Shown: positions 17,438 to 25,642 of the stretch, in pieces | Numbering within the stretch: the first letter of the stretch is position 1 | Layout: the number at the start of each line of letters is the position of its first letter | NCBI GenBank assembly: GCA_016719575.1 | Contig: JADJYV010000013.1 | Span: 868,001 to 932,000 of the forward strand | DNA from: Pseudobdellovibrionaceae bacterium | Lineage (GTDB): Bacteria; Bdellovibrionota; Bdellovibrionia; Bdellovibrionales; Bdellovibrionaceae | Length of the DNA stretch: 64,000 bases | Reading direction: 5' to 3' | Translations under genes and position numbers: made by a program | Notes under the pieces: generated by a model | What the model was told of the DNA's origin: nothing | Seen by the model: the letters and a program-made list of their open reading frames with translations, nothing else | The model's database searches: none

Positions 17438-18424
17438 ATGTTAATTCCAATCAAGCCAGAAAAATTTGCAATCAATAGCCGAAATCAAAAATGGAATTCA
17501 GAGCTAAAATGCCTTTTGAATATCGCCCAAACAGAGTTTCCTGTTTTACTACTGGGTCCCTCCGGAACCGGCAAAGATGTCCTCGCCCAAGAAATTCACA
17601 AACACTCGAATCGTCATTGCTCACCTTTTATCAGTGTGAACTGCAGTGCCTTGACCGAAACACTTATTGAGAGTGAACTCTTTGGTCATGTTCGTGGCGC
17701 CTTTACTGGAGCGATGAGTGACCGTAAGGGCGCTTTTGAATCGGCTCGGGGTGGCACTCTCTTTTTAGACGAAATTGGCGACCTGTCGTACAACTTACAA
17801 GCCAAACTTCTGCGGGCACTTGAAAATAGCGAAATACGTCCTGTCGGTAGCGATCGAGTTATAAAAACCAACGTCCGAATCATCGCGGCCACGCATCAAA
17901 ATTTGATCCAAAAAATTCAAGAGGCGCAATTTCGTTCAGATCTCTTCTTTCGACTTAATGTCGTGTCCTTACAAACACCTGCTCTTTCGGAACGAATCGA
18001 AGATTTTGAGGATTTGCTCTACACATTCGCAAAACAAATGCGCGTTCGATTTTCATTTGAAGCCATTCAAAAGCTCAAAGCCTATTCTTGGCCCGGAAAT
18101 ATTCGCGAGCTCAAAAACCTTGTCTTCCGAGCCTGTGCCTTGTTTCCACATGAGCAAATTGACATTGAAAAAGTAGATCGACTACTGGCTGGATCTGCCA
18201 ACATTGCCTACGCAGAAGAAAACCAAAATCGTGCCAAGTTGTCAGTCATTAAAGAAGTTGAGCGACAAATCATAATAAAAAAGCTTGAGACCAATAAAGG
18301 AAATCAAAAAAGAACGGCCCAAGACCTTGGCATGCCAAAAAGCACTTTGAATGATCGCATTCGACAATACAAAATTGATATTCGCAATTTTAAAAATAAT
18401 TCGTCTGGCTCAGCCTTTGCCTAA
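17438..18424 (+). CDS. Sigma-54-dependent transcription activator lacking a sensor domain
   Basis: A 328-residue protein that is almost only an NtrC-type AAA+ domain (about 25-250). It has Walker A GPSGTGKDVLAQ, the sigma-54 contact loop GAFTGA and Walker B GGTLFLDEIGDL. A Fis-type helix-turn-helix follows at the C-terminus (KRTAQDLGMPKSTLNDRIRQ). The first 25 residues are too few for a receiver, PAS or GAF domain, so control must come from a partner protein or expression level, as for PspF. The ATG at 17438 has AAGGAG 7 bp upstream. It converges with the FliL-like gene, overlapping its end by 4 bp. Target promoters are not identifiable here. Confidence 0.9.
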   Translation: MLIPIKPEKFAINSRNQKWNSELKCLLNIAQTEFPVLLLGPSGTGKDVLAQEIHKHSNRHCSPFISVNCSALTETLIESELFGHVRGAFTGAMSDRKGAFESARGGTLFLDEIGDLSYNLQAKLLRALENSEIRPVGSDRVIKTNVRIIAATHQNLIQKIQEAQFRSDLFFRLNVVSLQTPALSERIEDFEDLLYTFAKQMRVRFSFEAIQKLKAYSWPGNIRELKNLVFRACALFPHEQIDIEKVDRLLAGSANIAYAEENQNRAKLSVIKEVERQIIIKKLETNKGNQKRTAQDLGMPKSTLNDRIRQYKIDIRNFKNNSSGSAFA

Positions 18425-19317
18425 GGTTTAATAACGGCTTCTTTGATGAAAACCCTTCTCACTTTGCCTTTAGTTAAATTCGCATTTAAGGCCTGACGAA
18501 GTCTTTCCGTCAAAAGTTGCTTACCTTCAGCGATAGCCAACTCGTCAAAAGTCATTTCTTCCATTGTTCTTTGAAAAAGATCGCGAATTTCAGATTCGCG
18601 ATCTTTTACTTCGACGATGGCCTCGGGGCTCATACCCTCTAAAAAAAATTCCATAGCTGCCATTGGATTAGGCCCAGATCCTGCCGAGGGACGTATGTTT
18701 ACAATCATTTTTGATAACGACATGATGTTTTGAATAGCCCGCGGGGAGTCATAAAAAGAATCCATCTCGGCATCTGCATCATATTTGTAAGTCTGCTCAG
18801 CCCACTCCTCTAAACTTGTCATCAAAAGAGCCCCCTCCTCAGGCAAGACTCCGTGGGTGAAGCTGCGAAAAACAAAAACGACGGTAAGTACACTTGCCAA
18901 GCCAAGGGTCAGGGCTAAAAGCTTTAGCTGCCAACGAAGCACCTTAAAAGCGGCAACGGTGTCTTTTACAAAATTAATACTTTTAGCTATGCCCTCTTTT
19001 GCTACTAGCTTTAGGTTTGGCCCCAAGTCACGATAGAAGGCTCGAAATCGAACCCGATAGAAATATAAGCGGTCATTCCATGATTTGTTTTTGCTCGAAG
19101 CCGGAGTCGGCTCCAAATCCATAATATCTAAATCAATCGTCTTATCTACTGGCAGAGAACGTACTTTCTCTAGGTCTTCAGCAAACAGAGGATCCGCAGA
19201 CAAAATCATACTCTCGAGTTGATCAAGACTGATCAAATCTGCGGTTTCGCCATCAAGGGACTCTTCTGGGGGTCCTTTCTGGTCTTTTGTCTGATTCGAA
19301 TCTTTTGGATCTGCCAT
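18421..19317 (-). CDS. FliL-like flagellar stator-associated protein
   Basis: About 298 residues. A cytoplasmic acidic N-terminus (about 1-95) is followed by a membrane helix (about 130-150, LKLLALTLGLASVLTVVFVF) and a periplasmic FliL-like domain ending with FDELAIAEGKQLLTERLRQA and VRRVFIKEAV. FliL proteins bind MotA/MotB stators and support torque or stator recruitment. The cytoplasmic part is longer than in typical FliL of about 160 residues. The start at 19317 is chosen because AGG lies at about -10 and it gives an ordinary cytoplasmic N-terminus (MADPKDSN); an upstream start at 19359 is possible. No other flagellar genes are adjacent. Confidence 0.75.
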   Translation of the reverse strand: MADPKDSNQTKDQKGPPEESLDGETADLISLDQLESMILSADPLFAEDLEKVRSLPVDKTIDLDIMDLEPTPASSKNKSWNDRLYFYRVRFRAFYRDLGPNLKLVAKEGIAKSINFVKDTVAAFKVLRWQLKLLALTLGLASVLTVVFVFRSFTHGVLPEEGALLMTSLEEWAEQTYKYDADAEMDSFYDSPRAIQNIMSLSKMIVNIRPSAGSGPNPMAAMEFFLEGMSPEAIVEVKDRESEIRDLFQRTMEEMTFDELAIAEGKQLLTERLRQALNANLTKGKVRRVFIKEAVIKP

Positions 19318-19412
19318 AAATACCTGACCATTGTAAAGAATAGAACAAAGGAACAGCAAGGATATTCTCTTAGCTAGCTAGACCGGATAAACTGAGCAAG
19401 GAGGGATTCGGC

Positions 19413-20054
19413 ATGAAAAATATTTACTTTTTTCTTCTGGCTGCCACGACGACAAGTGCGTGCGCACAGTTTCAGAGGTCCGTTAATAGCGGCTATTCAA
19501 ATCGATCTCCTAAAGTTGTGACTTCTTATAGTTCCGTCGAAGCTCCGACTTCTGATGCCGAAACCACCAAGGTCGCCCATGAACTCGGACTCAACCCGAA
19601 TAGCATGACTACAGAAGAATATCAGGCTGTACAAAAACGAAAGCAACTCAAAGGCCTGGAAAGAGCTTTGGACTCTCGCCAAGAAAAAGAACAATACTCA
19701 AAAATTCTTCCATGGCTTACTGATGATCAAGAGAAAATAGACTTTTTATCTATTCAGTCAATCGAAGGTAGACAAAATTGGATAAATAAAAATAATATCT
19801 GGGCGCGCGCTAGAGTTCCTGTGAACCGCATGAAAGAACTCATTGATGCTCAGGATATCTCAGTCGGAATGCCTATGGAGTACGTGCGCAGAGCCTGGGG
19901 CGATCCCGCTTCTATTGAGGTCTCTGGAAATCCTGTTTATAAAAATGCTCGGTGGAAATATCTGCGCAGTGTTCCCGGAAGTGATGGCTTTCACCAACAA
20001 AAGCGCTTCGTCTACTTCGAAGGGGGACGAGTCGTTGGCTGGGACACAGAGTAA
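19413..20054 (+). CDS. BamE/OmlA-like lipoprotein
   Basis: A 213-residue protein with a lipoprotein signal peptide (MKNIYFFLLAATTTSAC, Cys17). The C-terminal 70 residues carry the SmpA/OmlA-like pattern ISVGMPMEYVRRAWGDP followed by Lys/Arg-rich beta strands ending GGRVVGWDTE. BamE-type domains occur in outer-membrane assembly factors and in many unrelated envelope lipoproteins, so the exact role is open. AAGGAGG sits 10 bp upstream of the ATG. It converges on polA with only 4 bp between the stops and no visible terminator. Confidence 0.72.
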   Translation: MKNIYFFLLAATTTSACAQFQRSVNSGYSNRSPKVVTSYSSVEAPTSDAETTKVAHELGLNPNSMTTEEYQAVQKRKQLKGLERALDSRQEKEQYSKILPWLTDDQEKIDFLSIQSIEGRQNWINKNNIWARARVPVNRMKELIDAQDISVGMPMEYVRRAWGDPASIEVSGNPVYKNARWKYLRSVPGSDGFHQQKRFVYFEGGRVVGWDTE

Positions 20055-20058
20055 TCCA

Positions 20059-22653
20059 TTAGTGAGCTTCGTCCCAGTTATCGCCTATGGCATAATTAAC
20101 CTTGAGAGGAACAACCAACTTCATTGCATTTTCCATAATTTTAACGATGTCACCAACAACCCGATTTAGTTGCTCTTCGGTTCCCTCAAAAATTAATTCA
20201 TCATGTACCTGCAAAAGCATATCGCATTCAACGTGACTTCCAATCTCAATCATAGCCTTCTTTACCAAATCACTCGCCGTGCCCTGAATGGGGGCATTGA
20301 TCGCTGCCCGTTCGCCAAACTTTCTTAATGCATGATTTTTAGAGCTCAGCTCTTCAATATAGCGGCGTCGTCCAAATAAAGTTTCGACGTAACCCTTTTC
20401 ATGCGCTTGTTTAATTGTCGATTCGATATAAGAGTGAACACCAGCAAATTTTTCAAAATAACGAGCAATGATCTCTTGCGCTTCTTTTCTTGGGATACCC
20501 AAGTTTTCTGCTAAACCAAAAGCTCCCTGGCCGTAAGCAATCCCGAAGTTAACCGCTTTAGCATTTCGCCTTTGATCAACCGTCACAGACCTAATGTCAA
20601 TATTGTAAATTTCTGCGGCGGTGGCAGCATGGATATCAAGATCGTCCCGAAAGGCCGTTTGCATACCAGGGTCCTCGGATATGTGTGCCAAAATTCTGAG
20701 TTCGATTTGAGAGTAATCGACTGACAAAAGCTTTTTTCCAGGAGCAGCAACAAAAGCTCTTCGTACACGCTGTCCCTTTTCTGTACGAATAGGAATATTC
20801 TGTAAATTCGGCTGCGTACTGGATAAGCGACCCGTTGTGGTTAATGCTTGATTGAAGTGAGTGTGAAGACGATGATCTGCCGGATCCACGAGTTCCGGCA
20901 AAGCATCCACGTAAGTTGATTTTAATTTCGAAACCTCACGCCACTGCAATATTTTTTTTGCAATCGGATGATCCATCTGTTCAAGAACATCCGTGTCTGT
21001 TGAATAACCTGTTTTGGTTTTTCTTCCAGTCGGAAGCCCTAGTTTTTCGAACAAGATCACGCCCATTTGTTTGGGACTTCCTATATTAAAAGACTCTCCA
21101 GCCAAATGATGAATTTCTTTTTCTAGAATCGCAATTTCTCCAGCTAACTGTAAGGATTGAGTTCGCAAAAGTTCGGTATCGATGCGAATTCCCTTTTTTT
21201 CCATTCGCAAGAGCACTGATACCAATGGAAGCTCTAACTCTCGTAATATCTTTTCACCATCAAAAAGACTGAGGCGGTCTTGCAAGACTCGCTTTAACTC
21301 CAAGTGAGCCTTGTATACTTGTGCCGGACTAGCAAACTCTGGAAGTTCCCCCCCAGTAAATTTTTTGTAAATCGCACCAAAGTCTGAACTGTCCCCCGCA
21401 CGAACAACGTAAGCTCCTAAAGAGGAGTCCCATTCAACAAGAGGATTCTCAGCATTGATAGTATGCAGGAAAGACTTGAGATCGAATCCTGACCAACGAA
21501 TTCTTTTTTTATCAGCAACTTTTCCAAACAAACCAAAATCTCCCGTAGGAGCCCACAGCTCTTTATCACGGGCAATAAAAAATCCGCGTTCATCCTGAAA
21601 GGCCCACAGTGATTCGTCGCTATTGATAACCTCACAAAGCTCCTCGATTGAAATAGCTTTTTCCTGGATGTGCAAATAGGCTTCAATTTCGTTCATGACT
21701 TCGGAAGGCAAACTCGAAATTTTTATTTCTGAAAGTTCTGCTTTGCTTTCTGCCGAAGCTCCATTCCCATGAATGTTTTCATGAAAACTGTTTTGCGACG
21801 CCCCATCTCCAAGAAGAGATTTTTCAAATGACTTAAAATTTAGCTCTTGCAACAAGCTCCGCAACTCTTCGGTCTGGAGCGGGCGCAATTTGTAGGATTC
21901 AAAATCATCACTCACAGGTACGTTCGTGGAAATTGTTACCAGTTTTTTAGACAAAAAAGCATTTTCACGAGAACGCTCGAGCTTTTCCCGAAGGCTCTTG
22001 CTCTCTACTTTGTCGATATTGGCATAAAGATCCTCGATCGAATTAAATTGCTGTAAAAGTTTTTGCGCACCCTTTGGACCAATTCCCTCGACACCAGGAA
22101 TATTGTCTGATGAATCCCCAACTAAAGACAAATAATCAATAAACTGATCTGGCCTGACTCCCCATTTTTCGAGTACACCGGCCTCATCGTATTTAATGTT
22201 CTTCATAGTATCGAAGAGCACCACATTTTTTTGAATCAACTGACCAAAATCTTTATCTCCACTGACAATGACCACTTCGAGGTGATGTTTTAGGCCCAAA
22301 TTTACGAGAGTACCAATGATATCATCGGCCTCAAAGGAGGGGGCTTCGATAGCGGGAATACCCAAACAATCTGCCAATTTTTTTATGTAAGGAATCTGCT
22401 TCGCCAAATCCTCAGGCATCTCAGTTCTGTTGGCCTTATAGTCGGCATAGAGGTCTTTGCGAAATGAGGGTTCTTTTCGGTCGTAGGTAAATACCAGATA
22501 GTCAGGTTTTTCTTCTTTAAAAAGCTTTGTCACCATCGACAAAAAACCATAGATGGCGTTGACTGGAATCCCCGTTGGTGAACTCAAAGGACGGATGGCA
22601 TAGTAGGCTCGAAAAAACATTGAGCTAACATCAACAAGGTAGATCTTTTTCAT
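20059..22653 (-). CDS. polA: DNA polymerase I
   Basis: An 864-residue polymerase with an N-terminal 5' nuclease (VSGDKDFGQL; LVGDSSDNIPGVEGIGPKGA) and a family-A polymerase domain. The latter has motif A LLSVDYSQIELRILAH, the motif B region RRNAKAVNFGIAYGQG and motif C LQVHDELIFE. It fills gaps in repair and removes Okazaki primers. The middle domain (about 320-450) shows no recognisable DxE or the other acidic motifs of a 3'-5' proofreading nuclease, so proofreading is probably absent. The start codon lies in the loop of a 12-bp inverted repeat (listed separately). It is 29 bp downstream of an XRE-type regulator gene. Confidence 0.96.
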   Translation of the reverse strand: MKKIYLVDVSSMFFRAYYAIRPLSSPTGIPVNAIYGFLSMVTKLFKEEKPDYLVFTYDRKEPSFRKDLYADYKANRTEMPEDLAKQIPYIKKLADCLGIPAIEAPSFEADDIIGTLVNLGLKHHLEVVIVSGDKDFGQLIQKNVVLFDTMKNIKYDEAGVLEKWGVRPDQFIDYLSLVGDSSDNIPGVEGIGPKGAQKLLQQFNSIEDLYANIDKVESKSLREKLERSRENAFLSKKLVTISTNVPVSDDFESYKLRPLQTEELRSLLQELNFKSFEKSLLGDGASQNSFHENIHGNGASAESKAELSEIKISSLPSEVMNEIEAYLHIQEKAISIEELCEVINSDESLWAFQDERGFFIARDKELWAPTGDFGLFGKVADKKRIRWSGFDLKSFLHTINAENPLVEWDSSLGAYVVRAGDSSDFGAIYKKFTGGELPEFASPAQVYKAHLELKRVLQDRLSLFDGEKILRELELPLVSVLLRMEKKGIRIDTELLRTQSLQLAGEIAILEKEIHHLAGESFNIGSPKQMGVILFEKLGLPTGRKTKTGYSTDTDVLEQMDHPIAKKILQWREVSKLKSTYVDALPELVDPADHRLHTHFNQALTTTGRLSSTQPNLQNIPIRTEKGQRVRRAFVAAPGKKLLSVDYSQIELRILAHISEDPGMQTAFRDDLDIHAATAAEIYNIDIRSVTVDQRRNAKAVNFGIAYGQGAFGLAENLGIPRKEAQEIIARYFEKFAGVHSYIESTIKQAHEKGYVETLFGRRRYIEELSSKNHALRKFGERAAINAPIQGTASDLVKKAMIEIGSHVECDMLLQVHDELIFEGTEEQLNRVVGDIVKIMENAMKLVVPLKVNYAIGDNWDEAH

Positions 22654-22671
22654 GCCCCTAGATCTACCTTG
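22635..22671 (-). promoter_or_regulatory. 12-bp perfect inverted repeat enclosing the polA start codon
   Basis: Arms at 22635-22646 (CAAGGTAGATCT) and 22660-22671 (AGATCTACCTTG) are perfect complements, separated by 13 bases holding the polA ATG and the adjacent AGGGG. In mRNA this would place the start codon and the weak ribosome site in a hairpin loop. Codons 3-6 of polA form one arm, so part of the symmetry could be chance. A translational control or protein-binding role is inference. Confidence 0.5.
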
Positions 22672-22682
22672 ATTACAGCAGA

Positions 22683-22979
22683 CTATTCAATCTCTTCTTC
22701 GAACTCAGAGAAGTCAATTTGCCCCAATGCCCTTTTTTCGCATAAAGTTTCAACGAGTGGAGAGGCGTGAATCTCCTCACTGCAAGCCTCGGCTTGCTTC
22801 GCAATCATAATCAATTCATTAGCAATGAGTGGGTTTGGCAAAATATCTCCACTCTCCCAGGCGTCGACATCTGTGCAAGCACAGCTCAAACGACGCGCAA
22901 GATCTGCCTGACTCCAGCCAAGGCGTAGACGCAACGATCGTATGCTTTGCTTGCTCCACTCGTTCATCATGTCTGTCAT
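22683..22979 (-). CDS. XRE-type helix-turn-helix protein
   Basis: A 98-residue protein with a lambda-repressor-like helix-turn-helix at about 11-45 (LRLGWSQADLARRLSCACTD, WESGDILPNP). A helical tail ends in an acidic stretch. The ATG is preceded by AGAGGATTACA, a good ribosome site. It lies between ftsB and polA on the same strand. It may be a local regulator; no target is evident apart from the inverted repeat at the polA start, and no link between the two is proven. Confidence 0.8.
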   Translation of the reverse strand: MTDMMNEWSKQSIRSLRLRLGWSQADLARRLSCACTDVDAWESGDILPNPLIANELIMIAKQAEACSEEIHASPLVETLCEKRALGQIDFSEFEEEIE

Positions 22980-23086
22980 TGTAATCCTCTTTGATTTCCT
23001 TCAAGAAATCGTGTTTTTTAGAGTTTAAATCCTAATTTCTGAAGCCCTCTTTGGCATGTGACAGCGCAACACTCATGTCGCACTGC

Positions 23087-23392
23087 TTATTGATCGGCAA
23101 AAACAAAAACAAGGTCCGAGTCGGTGACCAAATCCAGTTTATCTCGAGCCTGCCTTTCAATAAAACTTGGCTCTTTCGCCTGCTTCAATTGAACACTCAG
23201 CTTTTTTATACTGACCTCGGCCTCTTTAATGTCAGCGGTCAGTCTTTCATAATCACGATGTAGACTCCAAAGCTTCCAAAGAAGTCCATTCAACAACAAG
23301 GTGACTACGATGAACATCAAACAGAGAACAGCAACCCGTCTCGGATGATTCAAGAAATTTCGAAAAGACACTGCCCACTTACGTAATGCCAT
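23087..23392 (-). CDS. ftsB: Septum formation initiator, FtsB/DivIC family
   Basis: A 101-residue bitopic membrane protein. It has a basic cytoplasmic N-terminus, one helix (about 20-42, VAVLCLMFIVVTLLLNGLLW), a coiled coil (about 45-75) and the family ending FIERQARDKLDLVTDSDLVF. FtsB joins FtsL and FtsQ in the divisome and helps activate septal peptidoglycan synthesis. The FtsL/DivIC superfamily is diverse, so the specific name rests on the RxxLxLV-type C-terminus. Confidence 0.8.
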   Translation of the reverse strand: MALRKWAVSFRNFLNHPRRVAVLCLMFIVVTLLLNGLLWKLWSLHRDYERLTADIKEAEVSIKKLSVQLKQAKEPSFIERQARDKLDLVTDSDLVFVFADQ

Positions 23393-23442
23393 CGTCTTCC
23401 AATTCTACGTGCTTCGCCCTTCGCAGGCAACTTGCTGAAGGT

Positions 23443-24255
23443 CTAGTCATCCCCAAAGGCCCGTCTTGAGCAACGCTTTTGAATTTTTTCTTTTACCTTC
23501 ACATAATTCTCTAAATCAAAAAACAAAGAATCGTCGATGGACCAACTAAAGTCTCGGCAATCAGACCACTTTGGAATCGCCATTCTTGGATATGTCTTTC
23601 TTTCTTTTTCAACTAAGTAGGCCGGAGCAAAATCCTCAAAAAATTCCTGAAGTTGAGTGCGATCAATTAGTTTTCTCAGGTGTAACTGAAGCATCAGATC
23701 CCACGAAGTCGCAAAACCGATTTGCCCAGGTAAAAGAGACTTCCCTTCTTTTTTACGAGCCTTACTAAAATAGGAAATATGAATAAATGTTAAAAAGCGA
23801 ATCTCCGGAAATTCACGACGAATTTGATCGTAAACAAAAGAATCCTTTTCGCCATTATCGCCAATGTTAATAACCAAATCGGGCTTATATCTTCTAATGA
23901 TTTCGCGAATCCTATCGACTTTAAATGTACCGGAAAAATAACCTTCATTGAGTTGCAAATTTCCCTCGGGAAAACCGTTCATCTCTAAGAAAGCAGAATG
24001 AAAAGATAACATGATATCCGAAGGCGCACTGCTGACGTACTCGAATTGAACCCGCTCATCTGCGGTGCGAAGCTCCCGCAACACCAAATTCATTCCCAAA
24101 AAGTAGTCGTCAGTGAAGACGGCCTTCTTTATCGCCTCATCGATATCAAGAACGTGGGAATTCTTAAGGGTGTCATCGATGTCTGAAATAACCAAGGTTT
24201 TGGTATGGGCCGAAAAACTGGCAAGCAGTATTAAAAGCACAAGCCAAATTCTCAT
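23443..24255 (-). CDS. Exported App1-like (DUF2183) phosphatase
   Basis: A 270-residue protein with a signal peptide (about 1-18, ending FSAHT). It carries the HAD nucleophile motif VISDIDDTLKNSH and the motif IGDNGEKDSFVY, the arrangement of App1/LNS2-type phosphatidate phosphatases. EYVSSAPSDI probably provides the middle motif. Location in the periplasm is inferred from the signal peptide. A role in phospholipid turnover is plausible, but the substrate cannot be read from sequence. It is downstream of enolase with a strong stem-loop between them. Confidence 0.77.
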   Translation of the reverse strand: MRIWLVLLILLASFSAHTKTLVISDIDDTLKNSHVLDIDEAIKKAVFTDDYFLGMNLVLRELRTADERVQFEYVSSAPSDIMLSFHSAFLEMNGFPEGNLQLNEGYFSGTFKVDRIREIIRRYKPDLVINIGDNGEKDSFVYDQIRREFPEIRFLTFIHISYFSKARKKEGKSLLPGQIGFATSWDLMLQLHLRKLIDRTQLQEFFEDFAPAYLVEKERKTYPRMAIPKWSDCRDFSWSIDDSLFFDLENYVKVKEKIQKRCSRRAFGDD

Positions 24256-24293
24256 GTCATCTCCCTTTTGTATCTTTTTCTAACCTGAATAGA

Positions 24294-24322
24294 GGTTTGA
24301 CAGCGGAGTTCGCTGCCAAACC
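24294..24322 (-). other. Stem-loop downstream of enolase
   Basis: GGTTTGACAGCG and CGCTGCCAAACC pair over 12 positions with one mismatch around a 5-base loop. It lies 51 bp past the eno stop and 38 bp before the phosphatase start. No U-run follows on the minus strand, so it is not a standard intrinsic terminator; it may be an mRNA-stabilising or attenuating element. Confidence 0.4.
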
Positions 24323-24373
24323 GACTCAGGCCTTTAGATATTTAATTGGAGCAACAATCAAGCCAGAAGGTGC

Positions 24374-25642
24374 CTAGCGAAATGCGGCCTTGTCCCAGTA
24401 GATACCCATGCCGCCGAGGTCTTCTTCAATCCGTAAAAGCTGGTTGTACTTAGCAACCCGCTCTGATCGGCAGAGACTTCCGGTTTTGATTTGATGGCAG
24501 TTGAGCGCAACGGCGAGATCCGCAATGGTCGTGTCCTCGGTCTCACCTGAACGATGGGACATAACGGTTTTATATTTGTTTCGTTGGGCTAAACTGACAG
24601 CCTCAAAGGTCTCAGTAAGAGTTCCAATTTGATTAACCTTAACCAATAAAGCATTAGCAGTTTTTCGATCAATGCCCTGACGAAGACGCTTAGGATTTGT
24701 CACAAACAAATCATCCCCGACCAGTTGTACCTGATTTCCGATTTCTGCTGTGATTGAAGCCCAAGCATCCCAGTCATCTTCTGAAAATCCATCTTCAATA
24801 CTCACAAGAGGATATCTCTCAGTCCACGTCTTGTAGATCGCCTGAAGTTCTCTTGCAGAAATCAACTGACCTTGCCATTGGTACTTGCCTTCTTTGTACA
24901 TTTCCGTGGCCGCCACATCGAGAGCCAAAAAGACGTTTTGTCCAGGTTCATAGCCAGCTTCTTGAATCGCAGTCATGAGCAAATCGAGAGCCTCTTGATT
25001 GCTGCCAAGCTTCGGCGCAAAACCCCCCTCATCACCAACTGCGGTTGAAAGACCTTTTTTAGCGAGAATTTTTTTGAGCGTGTGAAAAATTTCAGAACCC
25101 GCGCGCAAAGACTCTGCATAAGAATTATTAACTGTGGGTACAATCATGAACTCTTGAACATCAAGGCCATTATTTGCATGGGCCCCGCCATTGATGACGT
25201 TCATCAGTGGAACAGGCAGTCGGCAAGCCTGAGAACCTCCAACGTAGCGATATAAAGGCAATTTCACGTCTGCTGCTGCAGCTCGGGCCGCAGCCAACGA
25301 CACACCTAAAATCGCGTTTGCACCAATGTTAGATTTATTTTCAGTGCTATCTACATCGCGAATAATTTTGTCGATATAAACTTGATCCGTAACCGGTATT
25401 CCCATCAGTTCTGGTGCCAACTTCTCGCGAACGTTATCTACTGCTTTAAATACGCCTTTGCCAAGAAATCGATTTTTATCTCCGTCGCGAAGTTCGCAGG
25501 CCTCATGAGCGCCAGTGGACGCTCCAGATGGGACAGCGGCCCGTCCGATATTACCTAGTGCCGTATGAACTTCGACTTCGACTGTTGGGTTTCCGCGACT
25601 GTCTAAAATTTCGCGAGAGAGAATTTTTACTATTTCAGACAT
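24374..25642 (-). CDS. eno: Enolase (phosphopyruvate hydratase)
   Basis: It interconverts 2-phosphoglycerate and phosphoenolpyruvate in glycolysis. The 422-residue length from the ATG at 25642 (MSEIVKILSREILDSRGNPT) is typical. Key motifs include the substrate loop SGASTGAHEA, AVGDEGGFAP with the catalytic Glu, LVGDDLFVTNPKRL with the catalytic Lys following, and VMSHRSGETEDTTIADLAV. The frame remains open upstream, but family alignment fixes this start. It overlaps the end of the upstream coiled-coil gene by 8 bp. Confidence 0.97.
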   Translation of the reverse strand: MSEIVKILSREILDSRGNPTVEVEVHTALGNIGRAAVPSGASTGAHEACELRDGDKNRFLGKGVFKAVDNVREKLAPELMGIPVTDQVYIDKIIRDVDSTENKSNIGANAILGVSLAAARAAAADVKLPLYRYVGGSQACRLPVPLMNVINGGAHANNGLDVQEFMIVPTVNNSYAESLRAGSEIFHTLKKILAKKGLSTAVGDEGGFAPKLGSNQEALDLLMTAIQEAGYEPGQNVFLALDVAATEMYKEGKYQWQGQLISARELQAIYKTWTERYPLVSIEDGFSEDDWDAWASITAEIGNQVQLVGDDLFVTNPKRLRQGIDRKTANALLVKVNQIGTLTETFEAVSLAQRNKYKTVMSHRSGETEDTTIADLAVALNCHQIKTGSLCRSERVAKYNQLLRIEEDLGGMGIYWDKAAFR

